Positions 7,919 to 16,633 of a DNA stretch of 64,000 nt are shown piece after piece (position 1 is the stretch's first letter; each line of letters opens with the position of its first letter). The stretch spans positions 434,001 through 498,000 of the forward strand of contig NZ_JAIVLG010000001.1 of the NCBI RefSeq assembly GCF_020524545.1, in the 5' to 3' direction. Source of the DNA: Microbacterium paraoxydans (lineage in GTDB: Bacteria > Actinomycetota > Actinomycetes > Actinomycetales > Microbacteriaceae). Under the pieces are notes generated by a model. The model saw only the letters and a list, made by a program, of their open reading frames with translations, was not told the DNA's origin and did no database searches. The translations under genes and the position numbers were made by a program.

Positions 7919-9175
7919 ATGGGCGACATGTCCTCTTCGGCGCACGCACCTGCGCGAACAGCGCCCGTCGCCGCGTCGCCGCGCCCGCCGCTGACCCGTG
8001 ATCGCGACTGCCTGGTGGCCGGGGTGAGCGAGGGCCTCGCCCGACACCTGGGCGTGCGGGTGTGGCTGATGCGGGCGCTGTTCGTCGCGCTGATGCTGTG
8101 CGGGGGCGCCGGCGTCCTCCTCTACGCCTGGTGCTGGGCCTTCACCCCCTGGGCCGAAGGCGAAGAGGCGCCGACGAGGCGTGTGCCGGTCGCCTGGCTG
8201 CTGCTCGCTCCCGCGGCTGTCGGGATTCTCACCGTGCTGGCCTGGCGCGGCGGCAGCGACTGGCTGAACGGATCGATCCCGCCCGATCTCGCCGCGGTCG
8301 TGGTCGGCGGCACGGCGGCCTTCGCGACGGGCGCGGGGCTGTGGGCCACCCTGATCGATCGCACCGACACGGCGCGAGGACCGCGACACACGATGATCGT
8401 CCGGGTCCTGTCGCTCCTGCTGCTCGCGCTGCTGTTCACCGTGCTGCTCTCCTGGCCCGTCGCGCGGTCGGGCGTGGCACTGGTGCTCGTCCCTCTTGCC
8501 GGGCTCGCCGCGGTGATCTCCTCGGCTCTCATCCCGCGGTGGCGTGAGTTGTCGGGCGAGCGGGTGCGTCGTATCCGCGAGGAACAGCGCAGCCAGATGG
8601 CCGCGCACCTGCACGACTCCGTACTGCAGACGCTGGCGCTGATCCAGAACAGGGCGGGCGCTTCCAGCGAGGCAGCCCGCCTCGCCAGGGCGCAGGAGCG
8701 GGAGTTGCGTGCGTGGTTGTACGACGGTGACGCCCCGGCCGACAGCGACCTCCCGACAGATCTGCGTGACTACGCGGGAGCGCTCGAACTCGACTACCCG
8801 GTGCGCATCGACGTCGTATCGGCGGGCCTCTCGACCGAGCGCGCGAGCGGCGAGCTCGCGGCGGCGGCCCGGGAGGCGATCCTGAACGCCGCGCGGCATG
8901 CAGGCGGGGACATCTCGGTGTACATCGAGGGGAGCGCTGCGGGCGTCGATGTCTTCATCCGGGACCGCGGGGAGGGTTTCGACCTCGACGACGTGCCGAG
9001 CGATCGACTCGGCGTGCGGGAGTCGATCATCGGCCGCATGCGTCGTGCCGGGGGGACCGGGGCGGTCCGCAGCGACGTGAACGGCACCGAAGTGCATCTG
9101 AGCATCCTGGCGGTCGCGCCGCATGACCGGCCGGGGCAACGACCGATCCCCTTCAGGGAGGATGACCGTGGCTGA
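7919..9175 (+). CDS. PspC-type sensor histidine kinase, DesK/NarX-like
   Basis: A 418-residue membrane sensor kinase. An N-terminal PspC domain (about 20-78, GVSEGLARHLGV) is followed by helices to about residue 205, a HisKA_3 dimerisation helix with the phospho-accepting His in MAAHLHDSVLQTLAL (about 225-240), and a HATPase domain with N-box EAILNAARHAGG and DRGEGFDL. ATG 7919 is used; an ATG at 7928 is equally possible. It overlaps the response regulator by 14 bases, so the two are co-translated. The arrangement resembles MacS-MacR-type systems of actinobacteria. Confidence 0.85.
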   Translation: MGDMSSSAHAPARTAPVAASPRPPLTRDRDCLVAGVSEGLARHLGVRVWLMRALFVALMLCGGAGVLLYAWCWAFTPWAEGEEAPTRRVPVAWLLLAPAAVGILTVLAWRGGSDWLNGSIPPDLAAVVVGGTAAFATGAGLWATLIDRTDTARGPRHTMIVRVLSLLLLALLFTVLLSWPVARSGVALVLVPLAGLAAVISSALIPRWRELSGERVRRIREEQRSQMAAHLHDSVLQTLALIQNRAGASSEAARLARAQERELRAWLYDGDAPADSDLPTDLRDYAGALELDYPVRIDVVSAGLSTERASGELAAAAREAILNAARHAGGDISVYIEGSAAGVDVFIRDRGEGFDLDDVPSDRLGVRESIIGRMRRAGGTGAVRSDVNGTEVHLSILAVAPHDRPGQRPIPFREDDRG

Positions 9176-9824
9176 GAGCGTCCGCGTCGTGATCGTCGAC
9201 GATCACTCGATCTTCCGCTCCGGCCTGCGTGCCGACCTTGCTGCGAGTGTCGAGGTGGTCGGCGAGGCGGCCGACGTGCCGACGGCGATCGCCGTGATCG
9301 CGGAGACGCAGCCGGATGTCGTACTGCTCGATGTGCACCTGCCGGGCGGGAGCGGGGAGGATGCCGCGGGCGGGGAGGCCGTGATCCGCGGCTCGTCCAC
9401 GGGCGCGCGATTCCTCGCGCTGAGCGTGTCGGATGCTGCCGCCGACGTCGTGCGGGTGATCCGTGCGGGTGCTCGCGGTTACATCACCAAGGGATCGTCG
9501 GGCATCGAGGTCAGCAGCGCCGTGCACGCCGTGGCGGACGGAGACGCCGTCTTCTCGCCGCGGCTCGCCGGGTTCGTGCTCGATGCTTTCGGCGCGGTCG
9601 CCGGTGAGATCGCGACGGCGACGGATGAGCTGGATCGCCTCTCCGCGCGCGAGCAGGAGGTCATGCGCCTGATCGCCCGTGGCTATGCCTACAAGGAGGT
9701 GGCGTCGGAGCTCTTCATCTCGATCAAGACGGTCGAGACGCACGTGTCATCCGTGCTGCGCAAGCTGCAGCTCTCGTCGCGCCACGAGCTCACCGCCTGG
9801 GCGTCGGAGCGCCGCCTGCTGTAG
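9162..9824 (+). CDS. LuxR/NarL-family response regulator
   Basis: A 220-residue regulator paired with the kinase just upstream. A receiver domain (about 8-125) contains the acidic pair in VDDHSIF, the phospho-Asp in VVLLDVHLPGGSG (about residue 58), and KG in YITKGSSG. A C-terminal LuxR HTH (about 158-220) contains LSAREQEVMRLIARG and IKTVETHVSSVLRKL. ATG 9162 has a CAGGGAGG site and is preferred to an upstream in-frame ATG at 9123. It is predicted to control envelope-related genes including the divergent PspC unit (inference). Confidence 0.9.
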   Translation: MTVAESVRVVIVDDHSIFRSGLRADLAASVEVVGEAADVPTAIAVIAETQPDVVLLDVHLPGGSGEDAAGGEAVIRGSSTGARFLALSVSDAAADVVRVIRAGARGYITKGSSGIEVSSAVHAVADGDAVFSPRLAGFVLDAFGAVAGEIATATDELDRLSAREQEVMRLIARGYAYKEVASELFISIKTVETHVSSVLRKLQLSSRHELTAWASERRLL

Positions 9825-9865
9825 TGCTGAGCCGGCGCGGATGATCCGGCCGGGGTGTCGCGCGG

Positions 9866-10273
9866 TCAGGCCGCGAGCCAGAGACCTTTCTGATCCGTCG
9901 CGATGGTGAGCCCGGCCGCGACCGTCTCGTCGTCGCCGATCCTGGCACCTCGAATGATGCGCGCTCCGGCGCCGACGTCGGTGCGGACACCCACGTAGGC
10001 GTGGTCGCCGATCGCGGCACCCTGGCCGATGTGCGCGTGTGCATCGACGAACGCACCTTCTCCGACCACGGCGTCTTCGTCGATCCAGGCGCCACGGGCG
10101 ATGGTCGCCCCGGCGCCGACGCGCGCGCCCGGTTCGATGTAGGCACCTGCCTCGATGTGCGCCTTCGGATGCACCTTCGCGCCATGCGCGACGAGACCCC
10201 GACCGTTCGCGTGCTTGCGGTACCGCAGCGTCGCTCCCTGGTCGTTCTCGATGTCGACGTAGTTCTTACCCAC
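9866..10273 (-). CDS. Left-handed beta-helix (hexapeptide repeat) protein
   Basis: A 135-residue protein composed of hexapeptide repeats from about residue 25 to 125 (AHGAKVHPKAHIEAGAYIEP and continuing), which fold as a left-handed parallel beta-helix typical of acyltransferases and gamma-carbonic-anhydrase-like proteins. There is no obvious His triad for zinc and no separate acceptor-binding domain, so the catalytic role is unknown. The GTG start at 10273 follows GGGAGGAATC. It lies downstream of the Nei gene on the same strand. Confidence 0.7.
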   Translation of the reverse strand: MGKNYVDIENDQGATLRYRKHANGRGLVAHGAKVHPKAHIEAGAYIEPGARVGAGATIARGAWIDEDAVVGEGAFVDAHAHIGQGAAIGDHAYVGVRTDVGAGARIIRGARIGDDETVAAGLTIATDQKGLWLAA

Positions 10274-10391
10274 GATTCCTCCCGTGCTCCGGAGTCTCTT
10301 CCGGATATATCAACAACCACCGAAGGGGCGGATTCATTCCCTCGGATGGATGTCGTGGGGTGCCGGAGCCGGCGTCGGCGAAAGAGAGTGA

Positions 10392-11165
10392 CTAGCGCTG
10401 GCAGACCGGGCACCAGAAGGTCACCCGCTCGCGCGTCGGATCCGCGCCTTGTTCGCCGCGTCGGATGAGGGTGCCGCAGCGTCGACAGGGGCGTCCGGCG
10501 CGGCCGTAGACCCAGGTGCCCTGACCCGGTCGGTCGATGCCCGTGAAGGTCCTGGTGCGACGGTCGCGATTGACGCGGATCGTGCGCGCACCCAGGTCGA
10601 GAAGCGCCGCGACCTCGACCTCCGATGCCGGTGTCGTCGGCAGGATCCCTCGGAGGAACAGGAGTTCGGCGGCGTACTCGTTGCCGAACCCCGCGACGTT
10701 GCGCTGGTCGAGGAGGGCGACGTGGATGCTGCGGGCGTCGCCACCGAGTCGCCGGGCCGCCTCCTGGGGATCCCAGTCGTGGGCGAGTGGGTCCGGGCCC
10801 AGATGGCCCACGAGCTGCTCCTCGTCGCTGGTCGGTACGACCTCGATCTCGGCGATGTCGACGCCGACGGCTTCCCGGTCGGCCGTGCCGATGATGGCGC
10901 GGACCTTGAACGCCGGATGCCGCCACTTCTCGCCGCGTCGGTAGACGAACCACGCGCCGTCCATGCGCAGATGGGAATGCAGGGTGCTGTCGCCGATGCG
11001 CGCGAGCAGGTGCTTGCCCCGGGGTACCACGGCGTGCACCCGCTGACCGGTCAGATCCAGGGTGGCGAAGCGCGGGACACGAAGGTCGAACCGGGTCACC
11101 TCGGATCCGGCCAGGGCCTCGTCGAGGCGCCGTGCCGTGCGGAAGACGGTGTCGCCCTCGGGCAT
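10392..11165 (-). CDS. nei: Fpg/Nei-family DNA glycosylase (endonuclease VIII-like)
   Basis: A 257-residue bifunctional glycosylase/AP lyase that removes oxidised bases. Seen: catalytic N-terminus MPEGDTVFR (Pro2, Glu3), the helix-two-turn-helix region with LLDQRNVAGFGNEYAAELLF, and a C-terminal zinc finger CRRCGT...CPVC (about 232-255). The MPEGDTV start and length match the Nei2 type of actinobacteria. ATG 11165 overlaps the EI24 stop (TGATG). Proximity to the Lhr helicase gene upstream suggests a repair-related cluster. Confidence 0.92.
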   Translation of the reverse strand: MPEGDTVFRTARRLDEALAGSEVTRFDLRVPRFATLDLTGQRVHAVVPRGKHLLARIGDSTLHSHLRMDGAWFVYRRGEKWRHPAFKVRAIIGTADREAVGVDIAEIEVVPTSDEEQLVGHLGPDPLAHDWDPQEAARRLGGDARSIHVALLDQRNVAGFGNEYAAELLFLRGILPTTPASEVEVAALLDLGARTIRVNRDRRTRTFTGIDRPGQGTWVYGRAGRPCRRCGTLIRRGEQGADPTRERVTFWCPVCQR

Positions 11166-11956
11166 CAGGGGGTCTCGGAGGACGTGGGTGGAGGGGGCGT
11201 CGTGGGGTGAGGCGCTGTCGCGCCGAGGGGGCGGGCGAGCATGTCGCGCGCCAGCACCGTGCTGCCGGCGACCGCGGCCGGCATGACCGCGACGGCACCA
11301 CCCGGGATCAGGAAACAGAGCTGGGTGGCGACACCGAAACCGAGCACCCGCGCGCGGCTGCCCGAGAATAGGGCGGCACGATCGGCCGGGCTGAGGTCGC
11401 GGGCGTCGAAGGCGCGCCCGGTGAGTTCGCGCGCCAGCAGCCGGCCGGTCAGCAGCACTCCCGCGACCGGGCCGAGGAACCCGCCCACCGCGGGGAGCAG
11501 GCCGATCAGGAGCACCAGGATCGCGATCAGGATGCCGAGCACCACCAGTCGCATTCCTTCGCCGATCGTCGTCCAGAAGCTGCCGCCGTCGGCTGGAGGA
11601 GCCTCGCCGAGATCGACCTCGACGGCGTGCCAGATGCGCTGGTAGAACGGGTCGCCGATGGTCAGGGTCAGCGCGCTGAAGACCACACTGGCGAGGGCGA
11701 GAGCGGCTGCGACGACGACGAAGCCGACAGCCGCACGCAGCAGACCCCTCCACGGCTCGAGCCATCCCTCTGCGAACGGCGTGAGCCAGGCGGAGACCGA
11801 CGGCATGCCGATCACCAGGGGGATCAGCGCTGCGGCGAGGAGCAGGACTGCGATGACCGCAGGGATCAGGCCGAGCAGCATGAGCCCCGGGCGCGTGCGC
11901 CACAGACCGAACCCGTGCAAGAGGGTGCGGACGCCCCTGGCGAACTCACGGATCAT
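11165..11956 (-). CDS. EI24/CysZ-like membrane protein
   Basis: A 263-residue protein with about six hydrophobic segments matching the EI24 domain that also covers CysZ sulfate permeases (FARGVRTLLHGFGLW at the N-terminus; LTLTIGDPFYQRIW near 95; ATQLCFLIPGGAVAVMPAAV near 215-235). The C-terminal tail is Pro/Thr-rich. Function could be anion transport; substrate not shown. ATG 11956 fits a leaderless-type -10 (TACGCT at 11964-11969 on the minus strand); a GTG at 11983 would add nine residues. Confidence 0.75.
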   Translation of the reverse strand: MIREFARGVRTLLHGFGLWRTRPGLMLLGLIPAVIAVLLLAAALIPLVIGMPSVSAWLTPFAEGWLEPWRGLLRAAVGFVVVAAALALASVVFSALTLTIGDPFYQRIWHAVEVDLGEAPPADGGSFWTTIGEGMRLVVLGILIAILVLLIGLLPAVGGFLGPVAGVLLTGRLLARELTGRAFDARDLSPADRAALFSGSRARVLGFGVATQLCFLIPGGAVAVMPAAVAGSTVLARDMLARPLGATAPHPTTPPPPTSSETP

Positions 11957-11963
11957 GGCTTCC

Positions 11964-11969
11964 AGCGTA
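11964..11969 (-). promoter_or_regulatory. -10-like hexamer TACGCT, predicted leaderless start
   Basis: TACGCT on the minus strand ends 7 bases before the ATG at 11956, between the Lhr stop and the EI24 gene. Confidence 0.35.
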
Positions 11970-11979
11970 GGCGCATCGT

Positions 11980-14900
11980 TCACGTGGCCTTGCGGAGCGT
12001 GTAGCCGCGGGGCGTCGCGACGAACCCCGCTTCCTGCAGGGCGAGGGCGAGCCCGGTGCCGTAGACGCCCTCGCCGTTGATCTTCTCGACCGTGAGGGTA
12101 TCGAGCCGGCGTGCGCGCGCGGTGGCCGCGAGATCGGCGGCCGCGGCCCGCAGCACGTCGGCGTCGTCGCTGAACGCCAGCACCGTCCGTCCGCCGCGCT
12201 CGACGGAGAGCACGAGTGCTCCGTCGACGAGGACGACGAGCCCACCGGCCTTGCGCCCCGGCCGGTGCGCGACCCCGTCGAGTTTGGGCCAGCCCAGAGC
12301 CGCGCCGTACGGGTTGGCGGGGTCGGTGGCGGCGAGGGTCACGGCATCGCGCGGGGGCGGATCGGCGAGTCCGGCATAGGTGCGCAGACGATCGACCGTT
12401 CCGGACGCGGCGAACTGCGCGGCGCCGAGCTTCTCGATCACGTAGCCACGACGGCAGTGCCCGGCTTCTTCGAAGCCCGCCAGCACCCGGTACGCCTGGG
12501 CGAATCCCCCAGGGAGGCCCTCGGCGTGGACTGCACCGCGGGTGACGACGCCGTAGCGGTCGAGCAGCAGGCCGGCGGTCACGGTGGCACGCCGGGAGGG
12601 ATCCTTCTCGACGGGAGGGAGCAACGACCAGCGTCCTCCGATCGACAGCGGCCTCGGCGCGGCCGAACCGGTGAAGGACACTCCGCGGTAGGTGCGGGCG
12701 CGGGGAGCGCGGCGCTTCACCTTGTGCGCCTGTGAGCCGCCGGCGAGCAGCGAGCGGATCGGCGCGAAAGTGTCGTTGGTCACGTAGCCCGACCAGGTCA
12801 GCGACCACAGCGCTTCGAGGACGGACTGCTCGTTCTCCGCGGCCGCCATCTCTTTCAGCTGGCCCGCGAAGTACGCTCCACCGACGTCGAGGGCGATGAG
12901 GATCCGCGACTCCAAGGAATCCGAGGCGATCTCGGTGTCGGGCTCCGGCAGGGTGAACGGCGCGAGGTCGGCGGGGTGCATCGACACCCAGCCGTCGCGG
13001 CCGGGGAGCGTGCCGTGGCCGGACCAGATCACTTCGCCGGCTGCGGTGAGCTCGTCCAGCAGCGCGGGCGTGTAGTCGCGTACGCGGGAGGGCAGCACCA
13101 ACGATTCCCACGCGCTTGCAGGGATGGGGACACCGGCGAACTGTTCGATCACGGTGAGCACGCCGTCGACGCCTTCGAGAGGGCGACCGATGTGCTGCCA
13201 GTCGGGGAGGAAGCGGGCGTAGGCCTCGGGGGAGACCGGCTCGACGGATCCGCGGATCGCGGCGAGCGAGCGCATGCGGAGCCGGCGGAGCACCTCGGCG
13301 TCGCACCATTCGATCGCGTCGCCGCTGCCGGCGGCGTCGGGGAGGAAATAGCCGCTGGCGATGCGCCCTGCGGTCTCGAGGCGCTGCAGCGTATGACGGG
13401 CGACGGCGGCGCCGAGTCCGAACCGCGTGGCGACCGCATCCGTCGTGAACGGGCCGTGCGTGCGGGCGTGCCTGGCCACGAGATCCCCCAGCGGATCGGC
13501 CACGGGTTCGAGGAACGCGACGGGGATCCCCGTCGGGAGCGCGGCGCCCAGCGCATCGCGCAGCCGCCCGGCATCCTCGATCGCGGCGATGCGGCTCATG
13601 CCGCCGATCGTCACGGGGATCGCTCGTCGCGCCGTGACCAGGTCGCCCAGCAGCGCGGCGGCGGCATCGGCTTCGACGGTCTCTCCCGCTGTGCCCGGCA
13701 CGCTCTCCGGGTCGAGGCGCAGAGCGACTTCCTCCGCATCGAGAGGCCCGAGCATGCGCAGCAGATCGGCGACGCCCTCGACGCCTCGCGCGCGACGGTC
13801 GGAGGCGAGCCGCTGTGCCTCGCGCTCGAACTGGGCGATCACGTCGGGGTCGAGGAGTTCGCGCAGTTCGACGGTGCCCAGCAGTTCGCCGAGGAGCGCA
13901 GGGTCGACCGACAGCGCGGCTGCCCGGCGCTCGGCGAGGGGCGAGTCGCCCTCGTACATGAACGCGCCCACATAGCCGAACAGCAGGTCGCGGGCGTAGG
14001 GCGACGGCTGGCCCGGCTCGGTCTCCACCAGGCGGATCCGGCGGTCGGCGATCGACGTCGCGAGGGCGCGGAGGGAGGGGAGGTCGTAGACGTCCTGCAG
14101 CACCTCGCGCAGCGTCTCGAGGATCACGGGGAACGTCGGGTGGCGCCTGGCCACTTCGAGCAGCTGCGCCGAGCGCTGTCGCTGCTGCCACAGCGGTGTG
14201 CGCTTGTTCGGGTTCATGCGGGGCATGAGCAGCGCCCGCGCCGCGCATTCGCGGAACCGGGAGGCGAACAAGGCAGAGCCGCCCACCTCCTCCGTCACGA
14301 TGTGTTCGAGCTCTTCGGGCTCGAACACGAACAGTTCTGCCCCCGGTGGCTCGGCCTCCGCATCCGGGATCCGCACGATGATGCCGTCGTCGCTCGCCAC
14401 CGCCGACCCCTCGACGCCCAGTCGCTCGCGCACGCGGGCGTTGATGGCCAGCGCCCACGGTGCGTGCACCTTCATGCCGTACGGGGAGTGCAGGATGACC
14501 CGCCAGTCGCCGACCTCGTCGCGACCCCGTTCGACCGTGAGGGTCCGGTCGGTCGGGAGTGTGCCCGTCGCCTCGCGCTGCTCCGTGAGGTGCGCCAGGA
14601 GGTTCGCGCGAGCCTGGTCGTCGAGACCCGCATCGATCAGACGCTGCGCCGCCTTCTCGGGCGGAGCAGTCGAGACCTCGCGCGCGAAGGCGCCGAGCGC
14701 CTCGCCGAGCTCGAACGGTCGGCCGATGCCGTCGCCATGCCAGAACGGCACCTTGCCGGGCTGTCCGTAGGCGGGGATCACATTGACGCGGTCGTGGGTG
14801 ATCTCGGCGATCCGCCAGCTGGTCGTGCCGAGCGTGAACACGTCGCCGACCCGTGACTCGTAGACCATCTCCTCATCGAGCTCGCCCACCCGGGCACCGG

Positions 14901-16584
14901 TGGTCTCGCCGGCCACGAACACGCCGAACAGGCCGCGGTCGGGGATCGTCCCGCCGCTGGTCACCGCGATGCGCTGCGCGCCGGGTCTGCCCGTCAGCGT
15001 CCCCGCGTCGCGGTCCCACACGAGTCGAGGGCGCAGCTCGGCGAACTCGTCCGACGGGAAGCGTCCGGCCAGCAGATCGAGCGTGGCCTCGTACGCAGAG
15101 CGGGGGAGGGACTGGAACGGCGCGGAACGACGGACGGTCTCGAACCACTCCTCGACGCTGATCGCACCGAGGGCGCTCGCGGCGACGGTCTGCTGGGCGA
15201 GGATGTCGAGCGGATTGCGCGGCACCTGGATCGCCTCGATCTTCCCCGCCAGCATTCGCTCGGTGACGATCGCGGTGTGCAGCACATCACCGCGGTGCTT
15301 GGGGAAGAGCGCGGCGCGGCTGATCTCGCCCACTTGATGCCCTGCGCGTCCGACGCGTTGCAGACCGGAGGCCGCCGACGGCGGGGCCTCGACCTGGATC
15401 ACGAGGTCGACCGCCCCCATGTCGATACCGAGCTCGAGGCTGCTCGTCGCGACGACGCAGCGCAGGACACCCGACTTGAGCTCTTCCTCGACCTGGGCGC
15501 GCTGCTCCTTCGACACCGATCCGTGGTGCGCCTTGGCGAGCACGGGATCGGCACCGGCCGTCGCTCCGGCCTGCGCCATCATGGCCGCGGGGACGGTCGC
15601 CGCGGGCAGTGCGACGCCGATCCGCTCGGAGTGGATCTCGTTGAGGCGACCCGTGAGCCGCTCTGCCAGTCGCCGGGAGTTGGCGAACACGATCGTCGAG
15701 TTGTTCTGCAGGATGCGGTCGACGATCGCCTCCTCCACATGCGGCCACACCGAACCGGTGACCTCGGTGTACTCCGCGTCCACGGTCTCGGCCTCGACGC
15801 CGGGAGGGGGCGGCGGGTTGGTCATGTCCTCCATCGGGACGACGACGTCGAGTTCGAAGGTCTTCGACGCCGGGGGCGCCACGATCTCCACCGGAGCCGA
15901 GCCGCCGAGGAACCGCGCGACCTCGTCGATCGGACGCACCGTGGCCGAGAGTCCGATTCGCTGGGCAGGCGTCTCGATCCCGTTCGCCCGGCGCAGTGCG
16001 TCGAGGCGTTCGAGGCTCACGGCCAGATGCGCGCCGCGCTTGGTCGCGGCGACGGCGTGCACCTCGTCGATGATCACGGTGTGCACGCCGCGCAGCGTCT
16101 CGCCCGCGCGGCTCGTGAGCATGAGATACAGCGACTCGGGGGTCGTGATCAGGATGTCCGGCGGATCGGACACCAGCTTGCGGCGGTCGCTCGACGTGGT
16201 GTCGCCGGAGCGCACTCCCACCGTGACCGCGGGGGCGGGCACGCCGAGCCGACGAGCGGACTGGCCGATGCCGATCAGGGGGGAGCGGAGATTGCGCTCG
16301 ACGTCGACGCCCAGCGCCTTCAGCGGTGAGATGTAGAGGATGCGGGTTCGAGGTTCGCCCTTCGCCGGGAGGGCGAACCCCGACGTGCGCTCTCGGAAGA
16401 CGCTGTCGAGCGACCACAGGAACGCCGACAGCGTCTTGCCGGAACCGGTCGGTGCGACGACCAGAGCGTGCTTCCCGGCCGAGATCGCCTCCCAGGCGCC
16501 CGCCTGGGCCGGAGTGGGCGCGGGGAACGCACCCCGGAACCAGTCCTGCGTGGCCGGGGTGAAGCGGTCGAGCACATCGCTCAT
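11980..16584 (-). CDS. lhr: Lhr-type large ATP-dependent helicase
   Basis: A 1534-residue superfamily 2 helicase. Seen: Q-motif-like start (FRGAFPAPTPAQAGAW), Walker A APTGSGKT (about 43-50), motif II IIDEVHAVA (about 167-175), motif III SATVRP, motif VI QRVGRAGHQVG (about 400-410), then the long C-terminal region with winged-helix and DUF1998-like parts that defines Lhr. It is a 3'-5' DNA/RNA:DNA helicase linked to repair of mitomycin-type damage in mycobacteria (established for the family). Full family length, no break. The Nei gene follows two genes downstream. Confidence 0.95.
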   Translation of the reverse strand: MSDVLDRFTPATQDWFRGAFPAPTPAQAGAWEAISAGKHALVVAPTGSGKTLSAFLWSLDSVFRERTSGFALPAKGEPRTRILYISPLKALGVDVERNLRSPLIGIGQSARRLGVPAPAVTVGVRSGDTTSSDRRKLVSDPPDILITTPESLYLMLTSRAGETLRGVHTVIIDEVHAVAATKRGAHLAVSLERLDALRRANGIETPAQRIGLSATVRPIDEVARFLGGSAPVEIVAPPASKTFELDVVVPMEDMTNPPPPPGVEAETVDAEYTEVTGSVWPHVEEAIVDRILQNNSTIVFANSRRLAERLTGRLNEIHSERIGVALPAATVPAAMMAQAGATAGADPVLAKAHHGSVSKEQRAQVEEELKSGVLRCVVATSSLELGIDMGAVDLVIQVEAPPSAASGLQRVGRAGHQVGEISRAALFPKHRGDVLHTAIVTERMLAGKIEAIQVPRNPLDILAQQTVAASALGAISVEEWFETVRRSAPFQSLPRSAYEATLDLLAGRFPSDEFAELRPRLVWDRDAGTLTGRPGAQRIAVTSGGTIPDRGLFGVFVAGETTGARVGELDEEMVYESRVGDVFTLGTTSWRIAEITHDRVNVIPAYGQPGKVPFWHGDGIGRPFELGEALGAFAREVSTAPPEKAAQRLIDAGLDDQARANLLAHLTEQREATGTLPTDRTLTVERGRDEVGDWRVILHSPYGMKVHAPWALAINARVRERLGVEGSAVASDDGIIVRIPDAEAEPPGAELFVFEPEELEHIVTEEVGGSALFASRFRECAARALLMPRMNPNKRTPLWQQRQRSAQLLEVARRHPTFPVILETLREVLQDVYDLPSLRALATSIADRRIRLVETEPGQPSPYARDLLFGYVGAFMYEGDSPLAERRAAALSVDPALLGELLGTVELRELLDPDVIAQFEREAQRLASDRRARGVEGVADLLRMLGPLDAEEVALRLDPESVPGTAGETVEADAAAALLGDLVTARRAIPVTIGGMSRIAAIEDAGRLRDALGAALPTGIPVAFLEPVADPLGDLVARHARTHGPFTTDAVATRFGLGAAVARHTLQRLETAGRIASGYFLPDAAGSGDAIEWCDAEVLRRLRMRSLAAIRGSVEPVSPEAYARFLPDWQHIGRPLEGVDGVLTVIEQFAGVPIPASAWESLVLPSRVRDYTPALLDELTAAGEVIWSGHGTLPGRDGWVSMHPADLAPFTLPEPDTEIASDSLESRILIALDVGGAYFAGQLKEMAAAENEQSVLEALWSLTWSGYVTNDTFAPIRSLLAGGSQAHKVKRRAPRARTYRGVSFTGSAAPRPLSIGGRWSLLPPVEKDPSRRATVTAGLLLDRYGVVTRGAVHAEGLPGGFAQAYRVLAGFEEAGHCRRGYVIEKLGAAQFAASGTVDRLRTYAGLADPPPRDAVTLAATDPANPYGAALGWPKLDGVAHRPGRKAGGLVVLVDGALVLSVERGGRTVLAFSDDADVLRAAAADLAATARARRLDTLTVEKINGEGVYGTGLALALQEAGFVATPRGYTLRKAT

Positions 16585-16633
16585 GTCTCCATCTTCGCCG
16601 AGGCCGGGGACATCCGGGCCGTGCGTCCACGCG

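Noticed and set aside
11165..14458. A 1097-codon minus-strand frame over the EI24 and lhr genes
   Set aside because: It reads in a different frame of the same strand as two well-supported genes and has shadow-type composition.
12976..14856. A 626-codon plus-strand frame inside the lhr gene
   Set aside because: Antisense to conserved helicase sequence, no start signal and no recognisable domain.
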